A program made the position numbers and the translations under genes. Shown here piece by piece: positions 15,702-24,582 of a stretch of 53,476 bases of DNA (position 1 is the first letter of the stretch; each line of letters begins with the position of its first letter). This DNA comes from Thiotrichaceae bacterium (GTDB taxonomy: Bacteria > Pseudomonadota > Gammaproteobacteria > Beggiatoales > Beggiatoaceae). The stretch covers positions 1 to 53,476 of the forward strand of contig JAABRD010000036.1 in assembly GCA_011391085.1 (NCBI GenBank), in the 5' to 3' direction. The notes beneath the pieces were generated by a model that had not been told where the DNA came from, searched no databases, and saw only the letters and a program-made list of their open reading frames with translations.

Positions 15702-16571
15702 TTACCGAGGTGCTGTTATTTCTATTACTGCTGGCGCTGGTGGTACTGGTGGTGGCACACCATTACAACCTCTTGTTGCTAGACAAAACTCCGACACCAT
15801 CAAAGAGTTCTCCTCCCGAGGTATTTGCTTACCTTGAGTCTCTTTAAAAACCAGTTGTCTCACCCGTGTGAACAACGTGAGTATATTCTCTTGAGGGGCT
15901 TCCCGTAACAGTCCCAACAAATGCTTGGTGTAAATCCCATTACGTTCTGCCGGATTGTCATCAGCTACCTCATTGGGCGCGGTGGCATAGGCAATCAAAG
16001 AACCACTTGGACTGCCCATAAGCGTTAACCCATTGCCTATTCCACCACTCTTGAAACGCCTGCCACCAAATGGATTACTCCGACACGCATCCAGAATGAT
16101 GATATTCACACCTTCCTTATTCTTCATCTGAATTCGTTCCAGAACGTCCATCACACTCAATGCCTCGTACTGAAAATCCCGTTCCTCGGAAATTTTGGCT
16201 TCCAATGGAATCAGGTAGTTGTTGCCGTTATATTGGTTCCCATGCCCGGAGAAGTAGAACAAACCAACCTTTCCATTAGATAAAACCTCCACAAAATCCC
16301 GCACTGCATCGCGCATAGTCCGCAGGTTTACATCAGTCTTTAAAACGACTTGAAACCCCAGACCTGTCAAGACCTTTGCCATATCTTTGGCATCATTGAC
16401 AGGATTCTTGAGAGGTTTTTCAGCATAGGCCGCGTTTCCAATTACCAGTGCAAGACGAGTGTCATGGTCTGGTGGTGGCCGCATAACAAATCCACTAGAA
16501 CCTGCTTGAACATTCAATATGAATAGACTCAAGCCTGACAGCATCACAATTCGTTGAATAAAATGACTCAT
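15702..16571 (-). CDS. Secreted caspase-like (C14/metacaspase) peptidase
   Basis: A 289-residue protein with a signal peptide (residues 1-23, ending NVQA). The caspase fold runs from about residue 38: RLALVIGNAAY, NPVNDAKDMAKVL, FYFSGHG with catalytic His110, LIPLEA, NIIILDACR with catalytic Cys163, then SGSLIAYATAPNEVADD and NGIYTKHLL. The active site is complete. The C-terminus is short and Pro-rich (PPPVPPAP). GGAGGAAAT precedes the ATG. Such exported bacterial caspase homologues are common in multicellular and filamentous bacteria; substrate unknown. Confidence 0.88.
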   Translation of the reverse strand: MSHFIQRIVMLSGLSLFILNVQAGSSGFVMRPPPDHDTRLALVIGNAAYAEKPLKNPVNDAKDMAKVLTGLGFQVVLKTDVNLRTMRDAVRDFVEVLSNGKVGLFYFSGHGNQYNGNNYLIPLEAKISEERDFQYEALSVMDVLERIQMKNKEGVNIIILDACRSNPFGGRRFKSGGIGNGLTLMGSPSGSLIAYATAPNEVADDNPAERNGIYTKHLLGLLREAPQENILTLFTRVRQLVFKETQGKQIPREENSLMVSEFCLATRGCNGVPPPVPPAPAVIEITAPR

Positions 16572-16694
16572 GATATTTCCTCCTCATTTTTAAAATGAAC
16601 TTTCATCTAACTTAGTATAACGATATTCATTGAGTTGGTCAAAAGTATGGTGAGGACTGGCAGTTCTTACTCACTCCAAAATCAATGGCGCCCA

Positions 16695-16729
16695 GAAACT
16701 CAGTTTCTTTAAAGAAACTGAGTTTCTTT
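16695..16729. terminator. Hairpin downstream of leuB
   Basis: GAAACTCAGTTTCTTT and AAAGAAACTGAGTTTC form a perfect 16 bp stem. It lies between the end of leuB and the caspase start, both on the minus strand, and could end leuB transcription. Near-identical hairpins occur at 22581-22614 and, degraded, near 52118-52140. Confidence 0.65.
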
Positions 16730-16755
16730 GACGTTTTTGCGGAGGTCCTAAATTG

Positions 16756-17844
16756 CTATCTCTTCTCCCGCAATACTTTCACCACTGCATCGCCCATCTC
16801 ACGGGTACCGACCACCGTATAATTGCCTTTCCCTTGAATATCTTTGGTGCGCAACCCGTCTCGTAATACTTGATGCACGGCCTCCTCCACCAAAGTTGCC
16901 AAGTCACTTCGTTGCAACGTATAACGTAACATCATAGCGACCGATAAAATCGTGGCTAACGGATTGGCGACATTTTGACCTGCTATATCCGGCGCAGACC
17001 CATGAATCGGTTCATACATGCCCTTATTCTGTGCATCTAGGGAAGCAGAGGGCAACATGCCAATCGAACCGGTTAGCATCGAAGCCAAATCGGATAAAAT
17101 GTCACCAAACAGATTGGTCGTGACCATCACATCAAATTGTTTCGGATAACGCACCAATTGCATGGCGGCGTTGTCAACATACATGTGGTTCAAGGTCACT
17201 TTGGGATAATCCTTACTCACCTTTGTCACCACTTCACGCCATAGTTCCGTAGTCTCCAACACGTTAGCTTTATCCACCGAACACAAACGTTGTTGACGCT
17301 GTGATGCGGCTTGAAACGCGACGTGGGCAATTCGTTTAATCTCAGTTTCGCTATAGACCATGGAGTTGATGCCCATCCGTTCGCCATTCTCCAAAGTGCG
17401 TACTCCCCGCGGATGTCCAAAATAAATGTCGCCCGTCAATTCCCGGACGATTAAAATATCCAATCCTTCCACCACCTCTGGTTTCAGGGTGGAGGCGTCA
17501 ATCAATTCTGGGTACACGGTGGCAGGTCGCAAATTGGCAAACAATCCCAATTCGGAACGTAATCCCAACAAGCCTTTTTCTGGACGTATGGAAATATCCA
17601 AAGATTCCCATTTGGGGCCACCGACAGCAGCCAGTAAGACGGCATCGGCCCGTTTGGCGAGGGCTAACGTGTCGGCTGGTAATGGTTGACCGGTGGCATC
17701 AATGGCGGCACCACCGACTAATGCTTCTTCTAAGTGAACTGGTAATCCGAACGACGTTCTTAGTGTGTCTAATACTTTGACGGCTTCGGCCATAATTTCA
17801 GGGCCGATACCGTCGCCTGGGAGTACAGCAATGGTTTTAGTCAT
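16756..17844 (-). CDS. leuB: 3-isopropylmalate dehydrogenase
   Basis: A 362-residue NAD-dependent decarboxylating dehydrogenase of leucine biosynthesis. Diagnostic blocks are [65 protein letters not shown] (substrate Arg/Tyr region), [30 protein letters not shown] (metal-binding Asp residues) and [24 protein letters not shown]. Length is normal. leuA, leuC and leuD are not adjacent, so it appears to be transcribed alone. Confidence 0.97.
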   Translation of the reverse strand: MTKTIAVLPGDGIGPEIMAEAVKVLDTLRTSFGLPVHLEEALVGGAAIDATGQPLPADTLALAKRADAVLLAAVGGPKWESLDISIRPEKGLLGLRSELGLFANLRPATVYPELIDASTLKPEVVEGLDILIVRELTGDIYFGHPRGVRTLENGERMGINSMVYSETEIKRIAHVAFQAASQRQQRLCSVDKANVLETTELWREVVTKVSKDYPKVTLNHMYVDNAAMQLVRYPKQFDVMVTTNLFGDILSDLASMLTGSIGMLPSASLDAQNKGMYEPIHGSAPDIAGQNVANPLATILSVAMMLRYTLQRSDLATLVEEAVHQVLRDGLRTKDIQGKGNYTVVGTREMGDAVVKVLREKR

Positions 17845-18352
17845 TTATAGTTTCCTGTAGGGTTATAAATTAGAATTTAGAATCAGGAATCCAAAGCGTC
17901 GCTTTAGGACTCCTGGGGTAAGGAGGAGTAGGGAAGAGTAGGGAATGGTGGAAGGAGTAGGAATTGAATCACCTAGATGCGGTTCAAAAAAATTCCTAGT
18001 TTGCCTGATAGCTTCCAAGACCAGCTAATGTCTCAATCACCTAGAGAGGGTTCAAAGACAATTAGAAAGTGACAGGGTAATTCGGGTTCTCGATGGTCTA
18101 AATTGCTATTTTCCATATTTGGAATCTCAAAAGCGGTTTGGGGACTCCGTACCCATAAAAAATGATGTCTTAATAATCCGTACTCAATCCCCAATATTTA
18201 TATAAATATCACTCCATGAAGAATGAATGAGTTTAAGAATAATTTACCATTTACGATTCCCTATGTTATCATTAGTTTTATATCACAAATATTTATTATA
18301 TCAGACCGCTTGACAAAAGCAACTAAGTGTTGATAATTTTAAAATTGTTAAA
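17845..18352. other. Spacer between leuB and atpI with short repeats
   Basis: No gene seen. 17889-17916 is a family E-like inverted repeat (AATCCAAAGCGTCGCTTTAGGACTCC). A direct repeat of AATCACCTAGA plus GGTTCAAA occurs at 17967-17988 and 18034-18055. The last 150 bases are AT-rich and lead into the atpI promoter. Confidence 0.6.
18310..18337 (+). promoter_or_regulatory. Promoter upstream of atpI
   Basis: A perfect TTGACA at 18310-18315, 16 bp spacer, GATAAT at 18332-18337. The atpI ATG is only 15 bases beyond the -10, so the transcript would have a leader under 10 nt, which agrees with the absence of a Shine-Dalgarno sequence. Confidence 0.6.
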
Positions 18353-18733
18353 ATGACTGACGAAAATTTACAACCACTGGGGTTAAACACTGGCGCCCAC
18401 AAAATCATAGCGATACAAGCCCTCCTGGTGACAGGCATGGGATGGGTATTCTATACTTATCAGGGTCTTCAGGCGGCACAAGCAGCCTTTTACGGTGGTG
18501 GTATAGCCATTTTTAACGTCTGGCTATCACATCGTGGGGTTCAAACCGCGGCTAAAATTGCCCAAGTGGCGCCTACCAAAGAGATTTATGTGTTTTATTT
18601 TGTTGCAGTGCAACGGTTTATTTTTGCATTAGGGTGTTTTATACTCGGCATGGGTTGGCTAGAGTGGCCACCTATCCCGATGATAGTGACTTTTGGCATT
18701 GCACAAATTGGGTATTTTTTTAAGGGTAATTAG
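18353..18733 (+). CDS. atpI: ATP synthase protein I
   Basis: A 126-residue membrane protein with four hydrophobic segments, beginning MTDENLQPLGLNTGAHKIIAIQALLVTG. Length, the FYGGGIAIFNVWLSHR segment after the second helix, and the VQRFIFALGCFILGMGWLEW C-terminal half match gammaproteobacterial AtpI, a factor for assembly of the c-ring and Mg2+ supply to the F1Fo enzyme. In the standard operon atpB follows at once. Here atpB lies 3 kb downstream after two unrelated genes. Confidence 0.88.
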   Translation: MTDENLQPLGLNTGAHKIIAIQALLVTGMGWVFYTYQGLQAAQAAFYGGGIAIFNVWLSHRGVQTAAKIAQVAPTKEIYVFYFVAVQRFIFALGCFILGMGWLEWPPIPMIVTFGIAQIGYFFKGN

Positions 18734-18761
18734 TGGCAAAAAATTGTTCTAAACTGCCAGA

Positions 18762-18800
18762 GGCGCCATCCCTATCGTTAAAGCGATGGCTTATTTTCTG
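18762..18800 (+). terminator. Possible terminator-like hairpin just after atpI
   Basis: GCCATC at 18767 and GATGGC at 18785-18790 flank a loop containing CCTATCGTTAAAGC, followed by TTATTTT. The stem is only about six pairs. It could attenuate transcription from atpI into the inserted ATPase gene. Confidence 0.35.
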
Positions 18801-18825
18801 TTCGTTGATAGAATCGGTAAAAAAT

Positions 18826-20814
18826 ATGGAAAAAGGTCAAGTTATCACATTTGATTCTCATAAAGGCTTAGGTTTAATAAAATTATTGAATAGCGGTGAC
18901 ATCGTATCAGTCCCACTCGACAACATGACAGGAAATCAAAAAAATCTTCTCTCTGGAGAAATAGTTGAATGTGAAGACATTGGAGGGATTGGAGACCAAG
19001 GTTTGCAACCAGCCAAACAGGTGAGGAGAACGTTTCTTCAAGGACAAGTCAAAAAATACTATAGCAACAACGGCTTTGGTTGGATTCAACGATTTGATAA
19101 CCAAGAGGATATAAGTGTACATTTCACCTCCCTTCGTGACGCCAGTAAGGTGTTACATGAAGGTGATATAGTTGAATTTGTAGAAGGATTGAATACGCAA
19201 GGGCATCTGCTGAATAGGCAAAAGCCCTCTACGCAAGGGGAAGGGGCGATTGCGCTGGATGTCGTAGTGATTTCTCCAGCCTTGAAAATAGACACTTTCA
19301 GTTTAACTGGTTTTAAAGCTTTTGGTAGAACTGTCTCATTGCCGATTCGCCCCCTGACTCTGTTAGTGGGTCCAAATAGTCATGGGAAAAGTTCGATTCT
19401 TCAGGCACTGCTACTGCTAAAACAAACGTTACTGGCAGAAAAACGAGTCGGTGGACGACTGGTATTAGAATGGTCAGGGCCCTTTTTTAAAGTGAATGAA
19501 TTGACAGAAGTGATACACCATAAGGAGGCGGAGAAAAGTTTTACTCTTAGCTTTGAAATTCAGTCTAAAATAAATGAGTTGAGTGAATACACTAAAGCCA
19601 TTTTGCCTGCGACCTTGGATAACGCTTATGTCGAAATAGAGTTTACTTTCACTCCTATTAGTCAGGGTCGAACTACTCTGGTGCCCTTAAAAGTGTTGTT
19701 ATCCGTTTTAACCTCCTCCGTTTTAGAGGAGAAAAACCAAGCACCTCTGATTAAGTTAGAAATGGATGACTTGGAACGCAAAATAACATATCAGAACCAA
19801 GAGTTTGACTGTGGTAAAACGCTGACCTTTAGTTACTTTCTGCCAATCTGGGAAGAAAAATCTCCAGAACTCCTCACCATTGGTACAGACGACCAAGAAT
19901 TTAAAACGGCCAAAACACGCTTTGAGGTATACCGGGTTTATCAAGATTTATTCCAACCTGCTATAGAAGTCATTCAACAAGAACTTTGGCATAATCTCAA
20001 ATACTTAGGACCGTTACGAAGTGAACCACAACGTGAATATGTAGTTGGGAAACGGTTACATCGGGATGATATTGGCAAAACTGGAGAAAATGCCGTGGTC
20101 TTGTTGTACCAAAATTGGGGAGAACCGTGTGATTTTGTAACGTTGCCACCCACGAGAGGTCAGGTCGTTGCATGGCAGAACTTGTCTGCTAAAAAAATGA
20201 TGGTAGGGGAAGCCATCAATGAATCGCTACGTTGGTTAGGAATGCAGGAATTGAAAATTGTAGAAGTTGTAGAAACAGTGCCTGGACTTTTGATTCAAGC
20301 CACTTTTCCTACTTCGGTTGCCAAGAAAACGTGGGTAACTATTGCTGACGTTGGCTTTGGTGTCAGTCAAATTCTGCCCGTCCTGACGATGGGCTTGTTA
20401 GCAGAACCAGACAGTATTCTGATGTTTGAACAACCAGAAATTCATTTGCATCCGCGTGCCCAGGCGCGGTTAGCTGAACTGTTGGTCTGTTTTGCTTATA
20501 CTGGCAAGAGGATTATTATTGAGACTCATAGTGACCATTTGATTAATCGGATGCGTCGTCTGGTTGCAGAAGATTCCACCAATCAACTTTGTGATAAAGT
20601 GAGTATTGTGTTTGTGCAACAGGATGGGGAAGAAGCTAAGATGGAGGCGTTGCGAGTGGATAAAGAAGGCCGGATTGAAAATTGGCCGGCGGATTTTCTA
20701 GCAGAAACGGCTGAAGATGCCAGGGCCATCGTGAAAGCCAGAGTGATGAAACGACAGCCAGTCAACTCGATTAAATCGACATTGGCTGTTCTTGATATGA
20801 ATGACCTAAACTGA
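18826..20814 (+). CDS. Cold-shock-domain / AAA15 (DUF3696-type) ATPase fusion
   Basis: A 662-residue fusion. Residues 2-60 are a degenerate cold-shock OB domain (KGQVITFDSHKGLGLIKLL). Residues 71-135 are a better one with the RNA/DNA-binding GFGWIQR and ISVHFT motifs. From residue 155 comes an OLD/AAA15-type ABC-like ATPase: LTGFKAFGRTVSLPIRPLTLLVG, Walker A GPNSHGKS (182-189), a Q-loop-like helix, the GFGVSQILPVL signature, Walker B LMFEQPEIHLHP and the ETHSDHLINR switch. DKEGRIENWPADFLAE matches the DUF3696 tail. A longer reading from GTG 18733, overlapping the atpI stop, is possible. Nucleic-acid-sensing OB domains on this ATPase and the adjacent effector-like gene suggest a defence module. 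Confidence 0.82.
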   Translation: MEKGQVITFDSHKGLGLIKLLNSGDIVSVPLDNMTGNQKNLLSGEIVECEDIGGIGDQGLQPAKQVRRTFLQGQVKKYYSNNGFGWIQRFDNQEDISVHFTSLRDASKVLHEGDIVEFVEGLNTQGHLLNRQKPSTQGEGAIALDVVVISPALKIDTFSLTGFKAFGRTVSLPIRPLTLLVGPNSHGKSSILQALLLLKQTLLAEKRVGGRLVLEWSGPFFKVNELTEVIHHKEAEKSFTLSFEIQSKINELSEYTKAILPATLDNAYVEIEFTFTPISQGRTTLVPLKVLLSVLTSSVLEEKNQAPLIKLEMDDLERKITYQNQEFDCGKTLTFSYFLPIWEEKSPELLTIGTDDQEFKTAKTRFEVYRVYQDLFQPAIEVIQQELWHNLKYLGPLRSEPQREYVVGKRLHRDDIGKTGENAVVLLYQNWGEPCDFVTLPPTRGQVVAWQNLSAKKMMVGEAINESLRWLGMQELKIVEVVETVPGLLIQATFPTSVAKKTWVTIADVGFGVSQILPVLTMGLLAEPDSILMFEQPEIHLHPRAQARLAELLVCFAYTGKRIIIETHSDHLINRMRRLVAEDSTNQLCDKVSIVFVQQDGEEAKMEALRVDKEGRIENWPADFLAETAEDARAIVKARVMKRQPVNSIKSTLAVLDMNDLN

Positions 20815-20876
20815 ATTAAAGAACTTTCTTGACCGCGAGAAGAATAAATTGCTAACGTAAATAGGAATTCATATCA

Positions 20877-21671
20877 ATGATACTGCTAGTTATGGCCGAT
20901 TTAGAGATGTTAGTTTGTGATAAGACTAACACGGATGACGTTTATAACAACGACTTTTGTCAACACCTTCTACTCTTGACCGAAACGTATGATAATTGGG
21001 TCAACCAAGGTAATGCAAAATGGTTGTTCTCGTCTCACTTAGAAAACTATATCTGGGAGGCGTATCCGTGGGACACTCCCATCCATAACGACACTGACTT
21101 GTATACTATGTTTGCCGTCTGGCTGGAACATCCCATGAATAAGGAAATCATCACGGTTGACCAGTTAACAGACTTGGTGCTTGACCCAAATATTCACGCT
21201 AACTATGTGACCCGAGACTATCCTGATTTAGATAAAGAGTGGCGCAACGTTTTAGCCAATTATGGTAAGGTTGATTCCAAAGCCACAGTAGTCATTTTTT
21301 CGTTTGCCGGAAAGCCAAACCAGGTGACTTTAATTGACCTCAGCAACAACACTAGAAAGACGTTTCCACTGGTCAAAACTGAACAAGAATGGCTAACTGA
21401 ACTAAAGAAAATTGACCCCTGGCTGAGACACGAGTTACCAAAAGGGGGTGATTATCCTTACACACCTCCTGACCCGATGGCACTTGATTTTCCGCAGGAA
21501 TATTACCCGCCTCGAAAGGCAAATGGGTTTCAAGACAATAAGGGACGGCTATGGGTTCCAGATGAAGAAAGAGGACAACGACATTGGGATGTACAATGCG
21601 AAAAACGCGGACGAGATAAATATTTTAAAGTGAGTCCTGATGGACGACTATTAGGTGGTACACCTTGCTAA
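20877..21671 (+). CDS. Effector-like partner of the AAA15 ATPase, toxin-type C-terminal tip
   Basis: A 264-residue protein of no family I can name. The first 200 residues are acidic and Trp/Tyr-rich (TETYDNWVNQGNAKWLFSSH and LTDLVLDPNIHANYVTRDYP), with a central TVVIFSFAGKPNQVTLIDL segment. The last 60, GFQDNKGRLWVPDEERGQRH and WDVQCEKRGRDKYFKVSPDG, carry an H-W-D-V-Q...Y-x-x-V-x-P-D-G pattern that I associate with nuclease-type tips of polymorphic toxins. It follows the ATPase by 62 bases on the same strand and lies before atpB. An ATPase sensor plus a toxin-like effector is the typical layout of two-gene antiphage systems. ATG 20892 is an alternative start. Confidence 0.6.
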   Translation: MILLVMADLEMLVCDKTNTDDVYNNDFCQHLLLLTETYDNWVNQGNAKWLFSSHLENYIWEAYPWDTPIHNDTDLYTMFAVWLEHPMNKEIITVDQLTDLVLDPNIHANYVTRDYPDLDKEWRNVLANYGKVDSKATVVIFSFAGKPNQVTLIDLSNNTRKTFPLVKTEQEWLTELKKIDPWLRHELPKGGDYPYTPPDPMALDFPQEYYPPRKANGFQDNKGRLWVPDEERGQRHWDVQCEKRGRDKYFKVSPDGRLLGGTPC

Positions 21672-21737
21672 CCCAAGATTAGCAACGGTGCAAATTAAAA
21701 CAACTTTTATCAATCTTAACCAATCATTTCTATTTAA

Positions 21738-22568
<831 letters not shown>

Positions 22569-22580
22569 GTGAAGAACCCT

Positions 22581-22614
22581 AGAAACTCAGTTTTTTCCAA
22601 AAACTGAGTTTCTT
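22581..22614 (+). terminator. Hairpin after atpB
   Basis: AGAAACTCAGTTTTT and AAAAACTGAGTTTCT form a 15 bp stem with a 4-base loop. Same repeat as at 16695. It would end transcription directly after atpB. Confidence 0.65.
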
Positions 22615-22653
22615 GATGACTCATCCTCAAGCCACAAGGACATAGAAACCACC

Positions 22654-22869
22654 ATGAGTCAAAAAGTGTTTGAACAGATTTGGAAACAATTGCGTGCCAA
22701 AAAGGCTACCTACAAAGATTTTTTGGAACGAGTCACTATTAAACAACTGCGTGGTATCAAAAACCTCACAGTAGATTTTAATTTCCCAGTGACCGTTGTC
22801 GCAGGGATCAATGCGTCTGGCAAATCGACAGTGCTGTTTGCCTGTGCGTACCAAGCGGCTTTTGGATAA
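22654..22869 (+). pseudogene. Truncated AAA ATPase, N-terminal fragment with Walker A
   Basis: Seventy-one codons. Residues 22-71 contain FLERVTIKQLRGIKNLTVDF and VTVVAGINASGKSTVLFACA, the N-terminal lobe of a RecF/SMC/OLD-type ATPase with Walker A GINASGKST at about residues 50-58. The protein stops right after QAAFG, where an opposite-strand transposase-like fragment begins (22870). No continuation is found within the window. This is the 5' end of a gene cut by an insertion or deletion. Confidence 0.7.
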
Positions 22870-22970
22870 TCAAGAGTGTTGAGTGCAGAAATTCAGGTCT
22901 TTTTCCCGGTTCTGAAAAGCGGTTTCAATTCCCCAGTGCTTGATAAATGACAGCAATTTTGCCGGCGGTA
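22870..22970 (-). pseudogene. Probable transposase C-terminal remnant
   Basis: The minus strand reads PPAKLLSFIKHWGIETAFQN then REKDLNFCTQHS and a TGA at 22870. The KHWGIE...F.....DLNF pattern resembles the C-terminal helix of DDE transposases (YxxRWxIExxF). Only about 33 codons remain. It abuts the truncated ATPase and ends near a family E hairpin, consistent with a decayed insertion sequence. Confidence 0.45.
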
Positions 22971-22980
22971 TAAGAAAAGT

Positions 22981-23006
22981 GGAGTCCAAGACATATTTTG
23001 GACTCC
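22981..23006. repeat. Family E inverted repeat
   Basis: GGAGTCCAAGACATATTTTGGACTCC, a perfect-ended short hairpin just past the 3' end of gabD on the minus strand; possible terminator. Other copies: 27558-27577, 27591-27616, 38888-38913. Confidence 0.7.
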
Positions 23007-23016
23007 TTGCCGTTCC

Positions 23017-24510
23017 TTACAATCCTCCCATACACACATATTTCATTTCCAAATACTCCTCAATCCCATACCGCGACCCTTCTCGGCCTATCCCTGATTC
23101 TTTCATGCCTCCAAAGGGCGCCACTTCCGTGGAAATCAGCCCCTCATTGATTCCCACCATCCCATATTCTAAGGCTTCCGCCACCCGCCAGGCACGTCCT
23201 AAATCGTGGGTATAAAAGTACGCGGCCAACCCATACGAGGTATCATTTGCTAAAGCAATGGCCTCCTCCTCACTTCGAAACCGGAAAAGCGGGGCAACGG
23301 GTCCAAACGTTTCTTCACGGGCAATACGCATAGTGGGTGTCACGTTGGTTAACACGGTCGGTTCAAAAAAAGTGCCTCCCAAAGCGTGACGTTGACCACC
23401 ACAGAGAATTTTGGCACCTTGAGTGACGGCATCTTGAATGTGATTTTCTACTTTTTGCACAGCGGCTTGATTAATTAAAGGACCTTGTTGTGTCTCACCT
23501 TTTAAACCGTCACCGACTTTTAGCAATTCAACTTTATGTGCCAGTTTAAAGGCAAATTCACCATAGATACTGTCTTGAATCAACAGCCGGTTAGCGCAAA
23601 CACAAGTTTGACCGGTATTACGATATTTGGAAGCTAACACGCCTGTTAAAGCGGCTTCTATGTCAGCATCTTCAAAGACGATAAAGGGGGCATTGCCACC
23701 GAGTTCTAAAGAAATTTTTTTGACTGTGGTGGCGCATTGTTGCATGAGGAGTTTGCCCACTGCGGTGGAGCCGGTAAAGGAGAGTTTGCGTACCAAGGGA
23801 TTCGAGGTCAATTCGGCCCCAATGTCTGTCGGCCACCCTGTGATGACATTTATGACACCTTTGGGAAACCCCGCCCGGTCGGCCAATTCTGCTAAGGCAA
23901 GGGCTGAGAAGGGAGTGCTTTCGGCGGGTTTGATGACGACGGGACAACCTGCTGCCAGTGCGGGTGCGCATTTGCGAGTGATCATGGCGATGGGAAAATT
24001 CCAAGGGGTAATCGCGGCCACGACGCCAATGGGTTGTTTGAGAACGAGAATACGTCTGCCTGGTTGGGGAGGAGGGATAATGTCCCCATACACTCGTTTG
24101 GCTTCCTCTGCATTCCATTCAATGAAAGAAGCCCCATAAACGACTTCGCCCTTGGCTTCGGCTAATGGTTTGCCTTGTTCTGCCGTCATCAAGATAGCTA
24201 GATCGGATTGATTTGCCATGATCAAGTCAAACCACCGGCGTAGAATGGCGGCCCGTTCTTTGGCTGTGTGGTTGCGCCACGCGGGCCAAGCCGCGTGGGC
24301 CGCTTCAATGGCTTGCCGAGTCTCCAGTTGTCCCATATTAGGAACTGTACCCAGTACCGTATTATCCGCAGGATTCGTGACTGGCAAACGGGCTTGAGTG
24401 TGGGCATCTTTCCAAGTACCATTGAGATAGGCTTGTTGGTGAAAGAGACGGGGGTCATTGAGATGGTTTTGAATTTCGGTGTTTGGGTGTTGAATCGTGT
24501 TGAATTGCAT
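23017..24510 (-). CDS. gabD: Succinate-semialdehyde dehydrogenase (NAD(P)+)
   Basis: A 497-residue aldehyde dehydrogenase, oxidising succinate semialdehyde to succinate in GABA/4-aminobutyrate catabolism. Signatures are the GVVAAITPWNFPIAMITRKCAPALAAG region, FTGSTAVGKLLM, the catalytic Glu in ISLELGGNAPF and the nucleophilic Cys in NTGQTCVCANRLL. The C-terminal EVAPFGGMKESGIGREGSRYGIEEYLEMKYVC is the GabD-type ending. Length is a little above E. coli GabD (482). No gabT or gabP neighbour is present. Confidence 0.92.
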   Translation of the reverse strand: MQFNTIQHPNTEIQNHLNDPRLFHQQAYLNGTWKDAHTQARLPVTNPADNTVLGTVPNMGQLETRQAIEAAHAAWPAWRNHTAKERAAILRRWFDLIMANQSDLAILMTAEQGKPLAEAKGEVVYGASFIEWNAEEAKRVYGDIIPPPQPGRRILVLKQPIGVVAAITPWNFPIAMITRKCAPALAAGCPVVIKPAESTPFSALALAELADRAGFPKGVINVITGWPTDIGAELTSNPLVRKLSFTGSTAVGKLLMQQCATTVKKISLELGGNAPFIVFEDADIEAALTGVLASKYRNTGQTCVCANRLLIQDSIYGEFAFKLAHKVELLKVGDGLKGETQQGPLINQAAVQKVENHIQDAVTQGAKILCGGQRHALGGTFFEPTVLTNVTPTMRIAREETFGPVAPLFRFRSEEEAIALANDTSYGLAAYFYTHDLGRAWRVAEALEYGMVGINEGLISTEVAPFGGMKESGIGREGSRYGIEEYLEMKYVCMGGL

Positions 24511-24550
24511 TGAGTTCTCTTGATAGTAGTGTTATCGCAGTAATAGTATC

Positions 24551-24582
24551 AGAGGCAGGAGTCCAAAGCTACGCTTTGAACT
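24551..24582. repeat. Family E-like hairpin at the cyclase 3' end
   Basis: AGGAGTCCAAAGCTACGCTTTGAACTCCT. It overlaps the last codons or stop region of the adenylate cyclase gene, so the final residues of that protein (TTEEFKA) are encoded by repeat sequence. Confidence 0.6.

Noticed and set aside
23627-24139. 170-codon plus-strand ORF and a 148-codon second minus-strand frame
   Set aside because: Shadows of gabD in other frames; gabD has its catalytic Glu and Cys motifs in frame.
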